64,000 bases of DNA from Yamagishiella unicocca (lineage: Eukaryota; Chlorophyta; Chlorophyceae; Chlamydomonadales; Volvocaceae), in NCBI GenBank assembly GCA_003116995.1, contig BDSL01000074.1:62001-126000 (forward strand), written 5' to 3'. Shown piece by piece: positions 34,295-45,689 of the stretch. Every line of letters begins with the position of its first letter. Within the stretch, counting starts at the first letter, position 1. The position numbers were made by a program, and so were the translations under genes. The notes beneath the pieces are model-generated. The model did not search any database, was not told the origin of the DNA, and worked only from the letters and a program-made list of their open reading frames with translations.

Positions 34295-35191
34295 TTAGGA
34301 TAAGACAAAATCGCGTACGGGGGGGGGCCCCTGCGACGCGGCGGTTGGTACCATAGCCGCGCGCATCCATGCCTCACCCGTGGTGGGCTTGCTGTAGGAG
34401 GATTGCCAGCAGCTGTCCCACGTGGATTGGAGGTCCGAGAAGAAGGCGTCAAAGGTAGCGTAGTCGGAAGGCTTCATCACCTGCGGGTTCGGACGCGGGG
34501 CGTGGAGGAGAAAGCGAAGACGGGGGGGGGGGGTTCATAAGAGGAAGGGGGGGAGGCGCGCGTGAGGCACACGGGCAACGCAGCTCCAGAACCAAGATCA
34601 CGGGTGCGGTGCGTTAGTGGTGGTGGGTTTCGAGGGAGACCCGTGGCGGTGGTGGGGGGGGAGTGGTGCGCGTGATTCCCTTGCTCGTGCTCCCATGCCA
34701 TATACATCGGGTTACGGCGCTGATAAATAGCTGTGACGTGAAGACACACGAGGCAGGTGGCGACGTTGTCTCGCCGCCCCTTCTTAATGAACCGACGTCC
34801 CGGCCTAGCCGCGCCAAGCCCAGCCCACCGCACCTTTGAAAACGTGGTCACCAGTGTCCTCCCGAACCGCACCGACAGCGTCTTCTCGCACAGCACCTCC
34901 TCCTTGCTTCGTGTGATGATCAGCTGCACCGGCAGGCGGCGGCTGTAGGCGAAGTGCAGCATGCCGCGCTTGAGCGGCAGGCTGCTGGGCTTGAGGCTCC
35001 GGTGGCCTGCAGAGCCCCAGCAGCAAGCAAGAGGGTGGAGAGGGTGCACCGGGGTGGAACCGACGAGCAAACCGAAAAACAAACTTGATACCAGCCAGGC
35101 AAACGGTAATAGGCGGGCGAAACTCTTAGGTGAGGGGACAGCGCGGGGTCGGGCTTGGGGCTCGGGGCGGATTGGCTCATGGGGCAAGCAG

Positions 35192-35223
<32 letters not shown>

Positions 35224-35229
35224 GCAGCA

Positions 35230-35262
<33 letters not shown>

Positions 35263-38200
35263 CCGCAACGCTCGTCCAACCTATTGCTCGTCCAACCGAA
35301 CAATCCAACCCAATCCCCCGGGCCCCCGCACCTACCGAAGTCTGTGCGCCAACTGCACTTCCCACGCCAAGTAACCGGGTATGTATGCACCCCCCCCCCC
35401 CCCGCCCCCCTCGCACCCTCGGGGTACACCAGCAGCCCCGGCACCGTGCTCTTGGAGAGCGTGGCGTCTAGCCAGGAGTTGAAGGCCTGCGGAGTGGGCC
35501 GGGGGCGGGGGGGGGTGCGGGTGCAGGTCGGGCGGGTGCAGGTGGGGTGGGGTGAGTACGAGGAGAGCACCGTGGGTGGTTGGGTGGCGGGGGATCAGAT
35601 GCAGGGCCTACGATGGCGATGCGCCTCCATGGTGAGTGGGAGGCAAGTGGAGGATGGGATGGCGGGAGATGAGAGGAGACCCGTGGGTCGGCTTGTAGCG
35701 GGGTGGGGGAGGGGGGAGTGTCAAAGGGTCAACTACACTTAGTACCACGATTCGCCTGACCGCCCGGAAGGATCCCTCGCGGAGAACTACACGGCGGTCT
35801 GTCGGGGGGAGCGAGGTTTCTTGTCCGTGTGTTTGCGAACAAGTGACGGTAGGGCTTGCGCGAACCAAAATGAAAACGCCACGGCCGGGATTCGAAGGGG
35901 TGTCGGGGTGGAGACGAGGGCACTTACGCCGTGCCGCCGACCCCTGCGGCCGCCACGCCGGCTCACCTCTTTGTCGGCGATGGTGCCCCGCTTGAAGAGG
36001 ACGATGCCGCGAAGGATGATGACGGAGGTGCAGAACACCGGGAAGGCGAAGTACACCATCCATCTGGTGGTGGTGGTGGTGGTGGTGGGTGTAAGGGGAA
36101 GGACCCGGTTACACGACGTAGGAAATGGAGGGCAGGACATAGCTGGTAGTGGGTACTTTTCGGACACGCGGTTGGGTGCGCATGCCGGAAAACGAACGGC
36201 AAGGGGGCCCACGGGCCGGTGGACGTTGGGGAATGCTTGCTGGGTTTTGGGTTTTGGGTTTTGCGAATTTGGGTTTTGGAAAGCTACTTTTCGGATATGG
36301 ATAACGGGTCCGTTGAGGTATTGGGTTGAGTTTCAGGCTTTAGGTCTCAAGGGGTAGGGTTTCGGAGGAAAGTGTTGCGATTTCAGGGTTGGAAGGTGGG
36401 CAACAACACACAGAACAACAGACAGGGTGGCGGGGAGCAGGGCAGGTGTTACTGTGTAGGGAGAGGCACTGGATCCCTACGGCTCAGCTCCTCCCCGACC
36501 CCCAACCGACAACCGACGTATCCCCAACCCAGTTCTCCAGCATACATCTCAAAACGTCTGTTCTAAACGGTTTTTCCTGGCATCCACGGCGAGACAACCG
36601 ACAACGCCCAACCAGCTCTCAAGCCGCCGCTGGTCCCCCGCCACCCCACTGCGCCCGCAGCCTACCCACACGGCGGGGCCCCACGTGCGGCAAATCTGGC
36701 CCAGTGTACGGCCCTTGTGGACCTGTACGACCCACTTGACCCTGTACGACCCTTCTAACCTCGCCAGAAATTCGATCCTGCATGTATGGCCCTTGTGGCC
36801 TTGCTACACCCGGCCGGCGTGAGTCACCCACGCAACATCGCAGCCGCCTCCATCCCATCCCAAGATCCCATCCCAATCCACCCCTTCTCCCTCGGCAATG
36901 TCCCAGGTCAATGGGGGGGTCCAGGTGCTCGGCGCACAGGTCCAGGGAGGCCAGCAGCCACATGGTTCCGGGCCCTACGCTGCGCCCCCTGGGCCCACTG
37001 CCCCCGCCTCCGTACCCGCCCCATACCCCATCTCGCCCAGCACGTCGCTCTGCCTACCTTCGACGTATGATACCAGGAACCCGACCCTCTCCGTTTGTTT
37101 TGCCGCTGTGCGCGTGCGTTTGCGACCCTTGCTGTCACCGCATTTTCCCAAACGGCACGGCGGCGCGGTTCAAGACACGGGACGGTAACGGAAGCGCTTG
37201 TGCCGCTTGGTAGCATATCACGTCTCCACGATAATGGTCGGTATCAGGGCTGGGACGGAGACGAACTACATCGCATCTCGCCTCACCACGTCCCATTCCG
37301 CCAACCCGTTTCTCCGTCTTACGCGCTGCACGTTACCGCACATTCGTTTGTTCCATCTCCTCCTTTAAACGACCGATGACCGACCGCCTCCACAGGTTTC
37401 TCAGTAGTTAATCCAAGTGCTCCAGCATGCGCCCACAACCAGGAGTCCGAAGACAATGCGCCCGCTATCCTATCCATGTCGCATAACCGGGTTTTAAGCC
37501 ACCCCACCCCCACCCCCCACGCCCCATCCCCACGCCCTAACCCCCACCCCCCACCCGCCCCGGGTTTTCCTTGCAACCCCCGCCCCGCCCCGCCACCCAC
37601 TCGCCACCCCCACTCGCTCGCGGCGCCTCCCCCGCCCCACCTGCTCATCAGCGCCGCTCGCCCCTCCGTCAAGTACGCGTCGATGAAGAAGTCCGCCCAG
37701 CTGCGGTGGTTGCACTGCGGCAGCGGGGGAGCACGGGTGCAGGATCCAGGGAAGGGTCAGACGGAGGGAGGAGGCGGGGCTGGTTGGGATGCAGCTGGGC
37801 CCACCAATTGGCGTATAGTGCAGCGGCGGAGCAGGGTGCCGCCTCACCGCCGGCGCTCGCCACCGGTGCTTGCGAGTGCGTTGGATGCGGCCAGCCACTG
37901 CTGGTCCCCCACTGCTGGTCCCCCACTGCTGGTCCCCCACTGCTGGTCCCCCACTGCTGGTCCCCCACTGCTGGTCCCCCACTGCTGGTCCCCCACTGCT
38001 GGTCCCCCACTGCTGGTCCCCCACTGCTGGTCCCCCACTGCTGGTCCCCCACTGCTGGTCCCGCACTGCTGGTCCCCCACTGCTGGTCCCCCACTGCTGG
38101 TCCCGCACTGCTGGTCCCGCACTGCTGGTCCCCCACTGCTGGTCCCCCGCTGCTGGTCCCGCACTGCTGGTCCCGCACTGCTGGTCCCCCACTGCTGGTC

Positions 38201-40062
38201 CCGCACTGCTGGTCCCCCACTGCTGGTCCCCCACTGCAGGTCCCCCACTGCTGGTCCCCCACTGCTGGTTCCCCACTGCTGGTCCCGCACTGCTGGTCCC
38301 CCACTGCTGGTCCCCCACTGCTGGTCCCCCACTGCTGGTCCCCCACTGCTGGTCCCCCACTGCTGGTCCCGCACTGCTGGTCCCGCACTGCTGGTCCCGC
38401 ACTGCTGGTCCCCCACTGCTGGTCCCCCACTGCTGGTCCCGCACTGCTGGTCCCGCACTGCTGGTCCCCCACTGCTGGTCCCGCACTGCTGGTCCCGCAC
38501 TGCTGGTCCCCCACTGCTGGTCCCCCACTGCTGGTCCCGCACTGCTGGTCCCGCACTGCTGGTCCCCCACTGCTGCTCAGCTGCGGGTGCCCACGAGACG
38601 CGACAGGGCCTCTCGGCGCCAGCGTCCGGCATGGGTTGCCCCGGCTACGCGCTGGCGCGATTCCGGTTGCGGTTGGGTTGAAGGCGCACCCCCGCTCTGA
38701 GCCGTTGTGGGGCCAACCGACCATTGCTGCGGCAGCCTCTAACAGTTGTTGCCCCTGGCCCCCCCTGGCGAACCGCAGCTGCCGAGCTGGGCGAGAGGCG
38801 GAGCGAGAGCGGTGACGACGCCGATCCTGATGCCGGCGTTGCGGGCATCAACGTCGACGCCGTGGTGTGGCGTCTAGAGGGTGGCGGCAAGGTGGTCGCC
38901 ACCCCTCCCCTCCCACCGCCCTCCCCCTCCCACCGCCCCTCCCACCGCCCCTCCCCTCCCAGTGCCCCTCACATCTCCCCTACCCTACCACCGGGCCGAC
39001 CCTTCCAACGATCGACCCTCCCATCGGTCGACCCTCCCACTGCGCTGCCTTCATATCCCACGAGCCCGCAGAGCTGGTGCCACTGGGTACGTGCTTTGCA
39101 AGACGGAGCCGCCACAGCCCGATGCCGCACAGCCAGCCATTACTGCCCGCCCGCCCGCCCGCCCTGCCTTCCCTGGAGCGGCCGCAGCCCCGGGTGGTGC
39201 AGGCCGCTGTCCCCTGTACGGCCCCAGGTACGGCACGGCCCCGCACTGCTCCGCCCGTGTGCGTGCCCAACAGGGCCCCGCATCGCAGCCCCTGCAGCCC
39301 CACCCTCCCTGGAGACCCTGCAGCCCCACCCTCCTGGAGTGCAGCCCCATCGGAGACCCTGCAGCCCCATCCTCCTGCCTGCAGCATATCAGCCAAGGCA
39401 CCAGGCACAAATGGAGCCGAGCGCGCAAGGGGCCGCCTCTGGTCCGCGGCACCGCCACCCACCCTTCCGGTTTCTCCGACCGCTCCGTCTTGCCAGCGCC
39501 TTGCGTTCCGGGTCCTCACGTTCCTTAACTCTTCAAAATTCACTAAGCCCCCACTTAGCGAAATCCACCCTGGTTTTGATAGCCCAAGCCCTCGAGTGAC
39601 CTACCAGATAGAGGCATTGCCCGCCACGGTAGAGGGAAAGCTCCCCCTGCTTCAGCACGGTGACGCGGAAGAAGGCGACAAGCGTCTTGGCCCTGCGTAC
39701 GGCAGTGCAGTCTGGGTTGATAAGCAGCGCTTGTTCGCGAGCGGGACAATGATGGGTTTTCGGGTGGGTCTGGTGTGCGTCAACGCCTTGTATGTGCGAG
39801 CGATCTCCAGATGATCAAGTTTGATGCTGAACGTGCGAAGGGTCACAGCGAAATGTATGCATCCCTGCCCTTGCTGATGGGTGCCCGCAAAACGCACGAC
39901 GCGTCGCCGATACTTGGCCTACCAATCCAGCATGTCATTACGCTTGCCCACATTCGCGAAGCGAACTCGGTATAAGACTGCAAATATAGGCAAGCTCCAG
40001 TAGAATACAAAGACCGACAACAGGAAGGATGGAAGGCTGAGGACCTTGCTTACTACAGACAT
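34295..40062 (-). CDS. Lysophospholipid acyltransferase (PlsC family)
   Basis: Probably acylates lysophosphatidic acid or a related lysolipid in membrane lipid synthesis. Seven exons, every junction phase-consistent: 40062-39923, 39692-39605, 37714-37641, 36063-35967, 35486-35417, 35006-34834 and 34480-34295, giving about 275 residues. An N-terminal membrane segment (MSVVSKVLSLPSFLLSVFVF, YWSLPIFAVLYRVRF) is followed by the PlsC catalytic motif I, H-x4-D, in CNHRSWADFFIDAYLTEG. A further hydrophobic stretch is WMVYFAFPVFCTSVIILRGI, and motif III-like GLLVYPEGHRSLKPSSLPLK has YPEGHRS in place of the common FPEGTRS. The last exons include LPVQLIITRSKEEVL and MKPSDYATFDAFFSDLQSTW. Introns 2 and 3 are 1.6-1.9 kb; intron 2 holds a 14-bp minisatellite. 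Substrate and compartment are not shown by the sequence. The start lies about 350 bp from the divergent P1 gene. Confidence 0.85.
35177..35262. repeat. CAG/CAA trinucleotide run in an intron
   Basis: About 85 bp of GCAGCAGCAACAGC-type units within intron 5 of the acyltransferase gene. It gives poly-Gln, poly-Ala or poly-Cys in the various frames, but no exon spans it. Confidence 0.9.
36533..36590 (-). repeat. Short dispersed repeat B, reverse copy
   Basis: CTCCAGCATACATCTCAAAA, CGTCTGTTCTAAACGGTTTT and TCCTGGCATCCACGG in order are the reverse complement of the copy at 33777-33851. It lies in intron 3 of the acyltransferase gene. Confidence 0.65.
37894..38572. repeat. 14-bp minisatellite, about 48 copies
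   Basis: Tandem copies of CCCCCACTGCTGGT with a frequent variant CCCGCACTGCTGGT, filling about 680 bp of intron 2 of the acyltransferase gene. The period is not a multiple of three and the unit contains no stop in any frame of either strand, so all six frames stay open. Frames of 260-414 codons result on both strands and should not be read as genes. Confidence 0.97.
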
Positions 40063-40413
40063 TGTCCTATCAGTTGCAAGCCTACTGTATTAATAAGGTA
40101 ATATGTAGAATACCCTACAATATTGCAACGAGTTTCCCCATGTGGGCCTCAGCGCTAACGCGTACGTGACTACGTGTCTAATGGCTTCACGTGGGGGAGA
40201 CTTTGAAATATGATACCATAGGTAGGTCAGGGAGGACTTGATCACAACCAATAATTGAGCCTGCAAGTAAAGAGCGCCCAAGGCGATGCCGTACGCCCGT
40301 ACTGCAGCGCCGACTTTGCGTGCTTAAGCCCCACACAGCCACTTCCGCACCCCTCCTTCAACACCGGTCGATCACACCTGTTAGGGCCCTTTTCGGCTTA
40401 AACATCTTTCAGG
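40063..40413. promoter_or_regulatory. Shared upstream region of acyltransferase and P1
   Basis: About 350 bp between divergent starts. Just before the P1 start codon, CATCTTTCAG/G looks like the acceptor of a 5' UTR intron. No defined box is claimed. Confidence 0.35.
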
Positions 40414-40828
40414 ATGGCGACCTCCGAGCTGGCCTGCACCTATGCTGCCCTCATTCTCCACGATGATGGTCTGGAGATTACGCCCGAGAACATTCTGACC
40501 ATCACCAAGGCTGCTGGCGTTGAGGTTGAGGCTTACTGGCCCGGCCTGTTCGCCAAGCTGTTCGCCAAGAAGAGCATGGATGACCTCATCACCAACGTCG
40601 GCTCTGGTGAGCCTTCGGCGCATGGACTAAAATTACTGGGCCTGCTACATATCTATTATTGTTACGTAACTGCAGTTTGCCTTTCTGACTTCTTATTCAG
40701 GCGGTGGCGCCCCGGCCGCGGCCGCCGCCCCGGCTGCTGGCGGTGCTCCCGCCGCTGCTGCTCCCAAGAAGGAGGAGAAGAAGGAGCCGACCGAGGAGGA
40801 GGACATGGGCTTCTCTCTGTTCGATTAA
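40414..40828 (+). CDS. RPLP1: Cytosolic 60S acidic ribosomal protein P1
   Basis: Stalk protein of the large ribosomal subunit that helps recruit translation GTPases. Two exons, 40414-40606 and 40701-40828, join in phase 1 and give 106 residues, the normal length for P1. The N-terminal dimerisation domain is clear ([50 protein letters not shown]). It is followed by the flexible Ala/Gly/Pro hinge ([20 protein letters not shown]), a Lys/Glu stretch and the diagnostic C-terminus [21 protein letters not shown] is P1-type rather than P2-type. A TTTCAG directly before the G-ATG suggests a leader intron, common in ribosomal protein genes. TGTAA at about 40851 is a fitting poly(A) signal. Confidence 0.97.
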
Positions 40829-40849
40829 GCGTCAGCTTTAGTGGCAGTC

Positions 40850-40855
40850 TTGTAA
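40850..40855 (+). terminator. Candidate poly(A) signal of P1 gene
   Basis: CTTGTAAGG contains TGTAA about 25 bases after the P1 stop codon. Confidence 0.55.
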
Positions 40856-40990
40856 GGTTGAGGGCAACCAATTACCATTCTCGTCTTCGGACACTTGCTC
40901 CCACTGTGCATCTGAGGAGGAGCATCAGAGCTATGGTCCCATGAGTGCATTTTGGCCAGAAAGTGCTGCAGCTACAGTGGAAAACCCTCT

Positions 40991-43189
40991 TCAACTGGCG
41001 CGCTTTACAGTGTCCTCAGCAATGGCGCGGGCCGTGTCACCGTTCAGCGCCCTCGTACGCCTCCCATATCGTCGCTGTCTCAAAGCGAAATGCTGCATAG
41101 CGTTGGCCCACTCATGCGCGTCAAAGTCTGGCCAGCAGGCCTGGGTGAAGTACAGCTCTGTGTAGGCAATCTCCCACAGGAGGAAATTGGACAGCCGCTG
41201 CTCTCCGCTCGTGCGTATCAGTAGGTCTGGATTCCCCACCGTCGACATGGCAATCTGCGTCGAGAGCCGATCTGACAAGAGCTGCTCCGTAATCTGCCGA
41301 TAATGCAATGGGGACGGTTGGAAAGGGTTGCGAAGGGGAACGGTTGGAAGGGCAAGGGGGGAACGGGGTTGCAGAGGCTCAGCACAACTGGGCTTCAAGC
41401 TCTAGCAGGACTATTTTTGTTAAAGACTTACAGAGTAGGGCAAGTAGGTAGTGAATGCGACCTCGTGGGGTGTCATACAATACATACAATCATCATATAA
41501 TGCACATTAGGTCGTGAGCACTAACCTGCTCCGGAGTCAGCTTGCCCTCCTGCACCTCCTTGCACAGCTGCTGCGCGGCGTGCGTGATATCTTGCCGTGC
41601 ACCGTACGACAAGCAGACGCACAGGACCAAGTCGGTGTTGCCCGCGGTCGTTTGCTCCGCCCTGCAGCGCCAGTAGGTCATTACACGCGTCAGTCGTATG
41701 CATCATTTTCGTAATATGGACTTGGCTTTTGTCCATATTGTTACTAGTCGCAGCGTACTCATGGTAGCCAGCTGCCTGATCCCCAACCTCTGCAATGGTA
41801 GTACGTCCTTACAGTGGGTTCCATACCAAAAGACAGAACCATCGGGCACATCGCCTGACATTGAAGAAGACGAAAGAGACAGAAACCCAACCATGCCGTG
41901 AGGAAGGCAAACCACCACCGACACCCGCCGAGAGGCAAAAGCAGCAACAGCCAGCACCCACGGCCCATAGTTGCGATAAGCCCATGGCTGTGCACCCCGG
42001 TGCAAAGAGGCAAACACCGTACGCCACATCCATATGGTATGGCAAAGTAAAGCTGAAACAGCAACGCTGGAAGGCATCCCACCGCACCCGCCAGTATCTG
42101 TCTCCAAAATCATCCTCCCCTCCCCCCCCATACAGCAACATGCCCACCCACCTGTCAATGACACGGCGCAGCTGATCAGGCAGCGCTTCTCGGTCCCCAG
42201 CAAACGTCAACCGCACGCCCTGCTCGTGCAGCTCCGCCAGCTGCATGCTCAGGGTCCTCTCGATCAACCGCATCAGGAAGGTCACCTCGTCGTGGCTGCG
42301 GTCCCAGTTCTCGGTGCTGAAGGCGTACACCTGTTGAACAGGGCAGAACGGCACGGGGCATGGGATGGGGTGACGAGGAAGCCCACATGGGGTGGGGTGA
42401 CGAGGAAGCCCACATGGGGTGGGGTGAAGTCGGCATAGGGTAAGGGTTGCGCGGAAGGCCCGTGTAATAGGAAGGTGAGGGTGGGGTAGACGTGCCAGCA
42501 TCCCAGCATGATGTTACTTGGCAAAACGCCCGTGAGTGGTACGGAATCCAACCCAGGCCCGCCCTGGTATGCTCGCCGTGGGCTTTGACTGATTCCCCCG
42601 CGGTCACGTGGGGTTACTGCGGCGCGACTATTCATTGCCCCACGAGCCCCCCCGACACTTTCCGTAATGCTGCAACAACGGCGGTTATGCTTATGTTTCA
42701 TTGCCCACCCATACGCTGCGCTCGTCTAGACAGCACATACCGTGAGCGCCTTGACGCCATCCTCCCGGCAGAAGTTGATGACGCGGCGCAACGCATTGAC
42801 GCCTTCTTCGTGGCCCCGCCGCCAGTCCCCGCCTCGTCCGCAGCCCCAACGGAAGTTGCCGTCCATAATGCACTATGCGGCCCAAATTATGCAAATTGAA
42901 CGAATGGATTGACAGCCGTCAAATAATACCCTTGTCAGGGCCCGCTACAAGGTCGTTTTGCGCGAGGCACACCGCAATTACGCACCGCAACGTGCGTCGG
43001 CACGGCTCCCGGCAGCCGAGAGCTGCTAGCCTGGGCACTCGAGGCCCTACGCCAGCTGAGCTGTTCCGCTAGACCATCGATCCCGGAATGCGGCTGCTGC
43101 AAGTGGGGATACTGAATGAGGGCTCTGCAAACCGTGTTTGGGCTCTGTCTCGCTATCGATGCTGGGCGTTGCAAAACACTGGCCCTCAT
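40991..43189 (-). CDS. cis-Prenyltransferase (polyprenyl diphosphate synthase)
   Basis: Adds isopentenyl diphosphate units in cis to an allylic diphosphate, making polyprenyl or dehydrodolichyl diphosphate. Five exons, all phases fitting: 43189-42986, 42872-42741, 42330-42152, 41661-41526 and 41293-40991, for 317 residues. The first exon has an Arg/Ser-rich leader like an organelle transit peptide and ends THVA. The joined protein then reads [13 protein letters not shown], with the catalytic Asp of the MDGN motif; [78 protein letters not shown]; and [20 protein letters not shown] followed by [18 protein letters not shown]. These are the conserved regions of the UPPS/DHDDS family in order. Chain length and compartment cannot be told. 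An SINE-like repeat copy sits in the third intron. The gene is head to head with the PRC-barrel gene. Confidence 0.93.
41805..41892 (+). repeat. Short dispersed repeat A (SINE-like), copy
   Basis: TTACAGTGGGTTCCATACCA, GAACCATCGGGCACATCGCC and TGACATTGAAGAAGACGAAA in order, inside an intron of the minus-strand cis-prenyltransferase gene, so antisense to it. Confidence 0.75.
42360..42425. repeat. Tandem repeat in cis-prenyltransferase intron
   Basis: Two to three copies of GGGGTGACGAGGAAGCCCACATGG. Confidence 0.7.
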
Positions 43190-43335
43190 TCTTATAAACT
43201 CAACATGAATTAGTGGGTGTTTGGCGTTATGGAGCTCTTCCTTACTTTAGGGGAACCGTTGTCAGGGCCTTTTACGAGAAGTGCATCATACCACACATCG
43301 AAATTGCTTTCGCAAATCAAATAGAGTACCTCAAG
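43190..43335. promoter_or_regulatory. 146-bp head-to-head intergenic region
   Basis: The start codons of the cis-prenyltransferase (43189, minus) and PRC-barrel (43336, plus) models are only 146 bases apart, so their promoters must overlap or lie within transcribed leaders. No TATA box is evident. Confidence 0.4.
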
Positions 43336-45344
43336 ATGCTCAATTATACCAATCCTCACCGCGCTCTGCGCACTGACGTGCCTTCTAATACAACACCTGC
43401 GCTGCGGGCTGGCCCGCCTCAGTGGCGGAGCGGCCAAGCGCAGGCCCACGGTTGTGTTCAAACACTACTGCTTCATCCTCAAAAACCACATGGCACTAGG
43501 TGTGTCGTTGTCTGCAGTGCCCAGCCGTTCGGGAGGGGCCAGCCGCCGAACCAGCCGCAGCAGCAGCCGATGGCGCTGGCCCGCAGACCGCTTTATGAGC
43601 CCGTTCAGCCCCAGCAGCCCGTATACTTGAACCTCTCTCAAGTTACGGACAAACAGGTCATTACGCGCAACTCCGGCCGGAACCTTGGCACCATGGGCGA
43701 GGCCTGGGTCGACCCAGTCCGGCTGGAGGTGGTGTCATTTGAGCTCGAGTCGAAGCGCGGCGTCAGCTCCACCGTAACCGGCAGCATCCCGCTGTCTACG
43801 TTGAAGCAAATAGGCGACGTGGTGCTGGTCCAGGACGAGGGAGTGCTGACGGAGCAGCCGCTGGACAGCCGGTTCGGATTCGTCAAGCTGCTGGGCATGG
43901 AAGTCCGCACACGAAGCGGCAGGTTTCTCGGCAAGGTAGGATTCTTGAATAGCTTGGGCCGCCTGCAGCGGCAGCACACAGGTCCGGGTACGCTTGGTGG
44001 GTGGGTATCTCAGCTGCTCAGCCCCGTACGTGGTTCCTCCTCGTGTTCATCCTGCCTCCCACACCCCAAACAACCGGGCCCCCAAACCTGCCCCCCCCCT
44101 TCTCAAACCAGGTCCGCGACATCGCTTTCAATCCCGACAACGGCACCATCAGCAAAATCGAGTACGACGACTTTGGCCTGCGCTTCCTGCCGGTCAACTT
44201 TTTCGACACCTTTTCCGTGCCCGCCGATTTCATCGACACGTGCTCGTACGGCGCCGTGGTGGTAGCCGCGGAGGAGCAGCAGCGGCAGGAGAAGCAGGGC
44301 ATCCTCAGCGGCATCTTGCGAGGCGTGGGCAGCCGGCAGCAGGTGGCCGGCCTGCTGACGGACGGCTCCCGAGCCGGTGAGGCCGTGGGCTACCTGCCCC
44401 AGGGCTACAGCTACGAGCAGTGGCAGAACGACATCCGGCGCTGGGAGGCGGAGACCGGCATCAAGTACGAGGACTACATGGTGCAGAGCGGCCAGCAGCC
44501 GCCGCAGCAGCAGCAGTTCGGTGCCCGCGGCGGCCTGCGAAACGCGCTGCCGCCGGGCCGGCCGCAGCAGCAGCAGCCGCAGCTGCAGCAGCAGCAGCAG
44601 GCCGGGCAGGCGGCGGTTGCGGCCGGGCAGGCGGGGGGTCCCAGGTACGCCCTGCCACCAGCGGGAGGCCCTGGCGGCCGGGGAGCCCGCCCGAGGATGC
44701 CGCAACAGCAGCAGCAGCCCCAGGGTTATGGCGCGCAGGGCCAGCAGGCCCCACCGTACGGCAGCGGAGGGTACGGCGGTGCCGATCCGCGGTACCGCGG
44801 CCCTTCGACTTCGCCGGCCGGCGGCGGAGGGCCCGCCCAGCCGCGTTACCCGGCCGCTGTGCCGCAGCAGTGGCCGCAGCAGCAGGCGGCGCAGCCGCCG
44901 CCAGCGGGGGGCCAGCAGCAGTGGGGGCAGCAGCCGCCATCACAGCAGCAGCAGCCACTCCAGCAGCTGCGTCCGCAGCCCGGCGCAGCGGCCCGTGGGT
45001 CGGGGTTACCCGGAGGGGCGGCGCCCGTGCAGTCGCAGCAGCCACTCCAGGGGGGGCAGCAGGGGGGCCAGTACGGGTGGCCGGGGGCAGGAGGCGGCCA
45101 GGTGGGTCCCGGTGCGCAGGGGCCGCCTGGCGCCGGGCCGGAGGGGGGGCCGCAGGCCACCGCACAGAGCAGCGGCGGGTCGTTGCGAGTAGACGAGTGG
45201 CTGGTGCGGGAAGGTCAGGGGATGGGAGAGCCCTCCCTGGAGCTGCTGGGGCGGCAACAGCCGCAACAGCAGCAGCAAATGCCAACGGACGCGAACGGCT
45301 GGGACTCCCAAGGCACTGGGCCGCAGCGGCCGGCGCCGTACTAG
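43336..45344 (+). CDS. PRC-barrel protein, probably chloroplast
   Basis: Two exons, 43336-43935 and 44112-45344, join in phase 0 at GRFLGK/VRDIAF for about 610 residues. The first 80 residues are Arg/Ser/Pro/His-rich with VVVCSAQPF, resembling a plastid transit peptide. Two PRC-barrel-like halves follow: VYLNLSQVTDKQVITRNSGR with LGTMGEAWVDPVRLEVVSFE, and FGFVKLLGMEVRTRSGRFLG with VRDIAFNPDNGTISKIEYDD and FGLRFLPVNFFDTFSV. A conserved-looking YSYEQWQNDIRRWEAETGIK, YEDYMVQSG segment comes next, then about 280 residues of Gln/Gly/Pro-rich low complexity. PRC barrels are small beta-barrel modules found in photosynthetic and RNA-related proteins; homologues in cyanobacteria and plastids make a plastid role likely. 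The start is the first in-frame ATG; an additional short intron in the leader cannot be excluded. Confidence 0.8.
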
Positions 45345-45505
45345 CTGGCCGTTAGCTAGTGCTTGGGCGTTGGCTGGGACTTTGGCTTCGAGTGTTGGAG
45401 AGAGCTGTGAGGGAGGAGCGTTTAGGCGACTGCTGGAAGGTCATCATGGGGGGCTGCGCTAGTAAGCCGAATGTACGTGGCGCGTGGGCATAGCAAGTGA
45501 TGGGT

Positions 45506-45510
45506 TGTAA
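45506..45510 (+). terminator. Candidate poly(A) signal of PRC-barrel gene
   Basis: GGGTTGTAAATT contains TGTAA about 160 bases after the stop codon. Confidence 0.5.
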
Positions 45511-45689
45511 ATTACCCGCGTGGAAGCATTCGCCGGAGGAAGGCGCGCTTTGTGGGGGCTCGGGATGTGGTGGTGTGTCCCACGGCTGCCTGGCGCGAGC
45601 GACAACAGGGAGAGGGGCACACACGCCGCCTGAGAGTCGTCGAGCGTGCAATGGACATCAGTGGACAAGGAAGCAGGCTGCGTGCGTGA

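Noticed and set aside
35155..35742. Poly-Gln, poly-Ala and poly-Cys frames as a repeat protein
   Set aside because: The CAG run lies inside an intron of the acyltransferase gene, and no exon junction supports these frames.
36898..37075. Possible exon reading MWLLASLDLCAEHLDPPIDL in the acyltransferase gene
   Set aside because: It can be joined in phase to a piece upstream, but the exon with the HRSWAD motif joins directly and in phase to the exon at 36063, so this segment is intron.
37476..38815. Overlapping long open frames on both strands (up to 414 codons)
   Set aside because: They are produced by the 14-bp minisatellite, which has no stop codon in any frame. The region is an intron of the minus-strand acyltransferase gene.
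44420..45355. Second plus-strand frame (Ala/Arg-rich, 311 codons) and a minus frame over the PRC-barrel gene
   Set aside because: Shadow of the CAG-rich coding region; no domain, and the PRC-barrel frame explains the segment.
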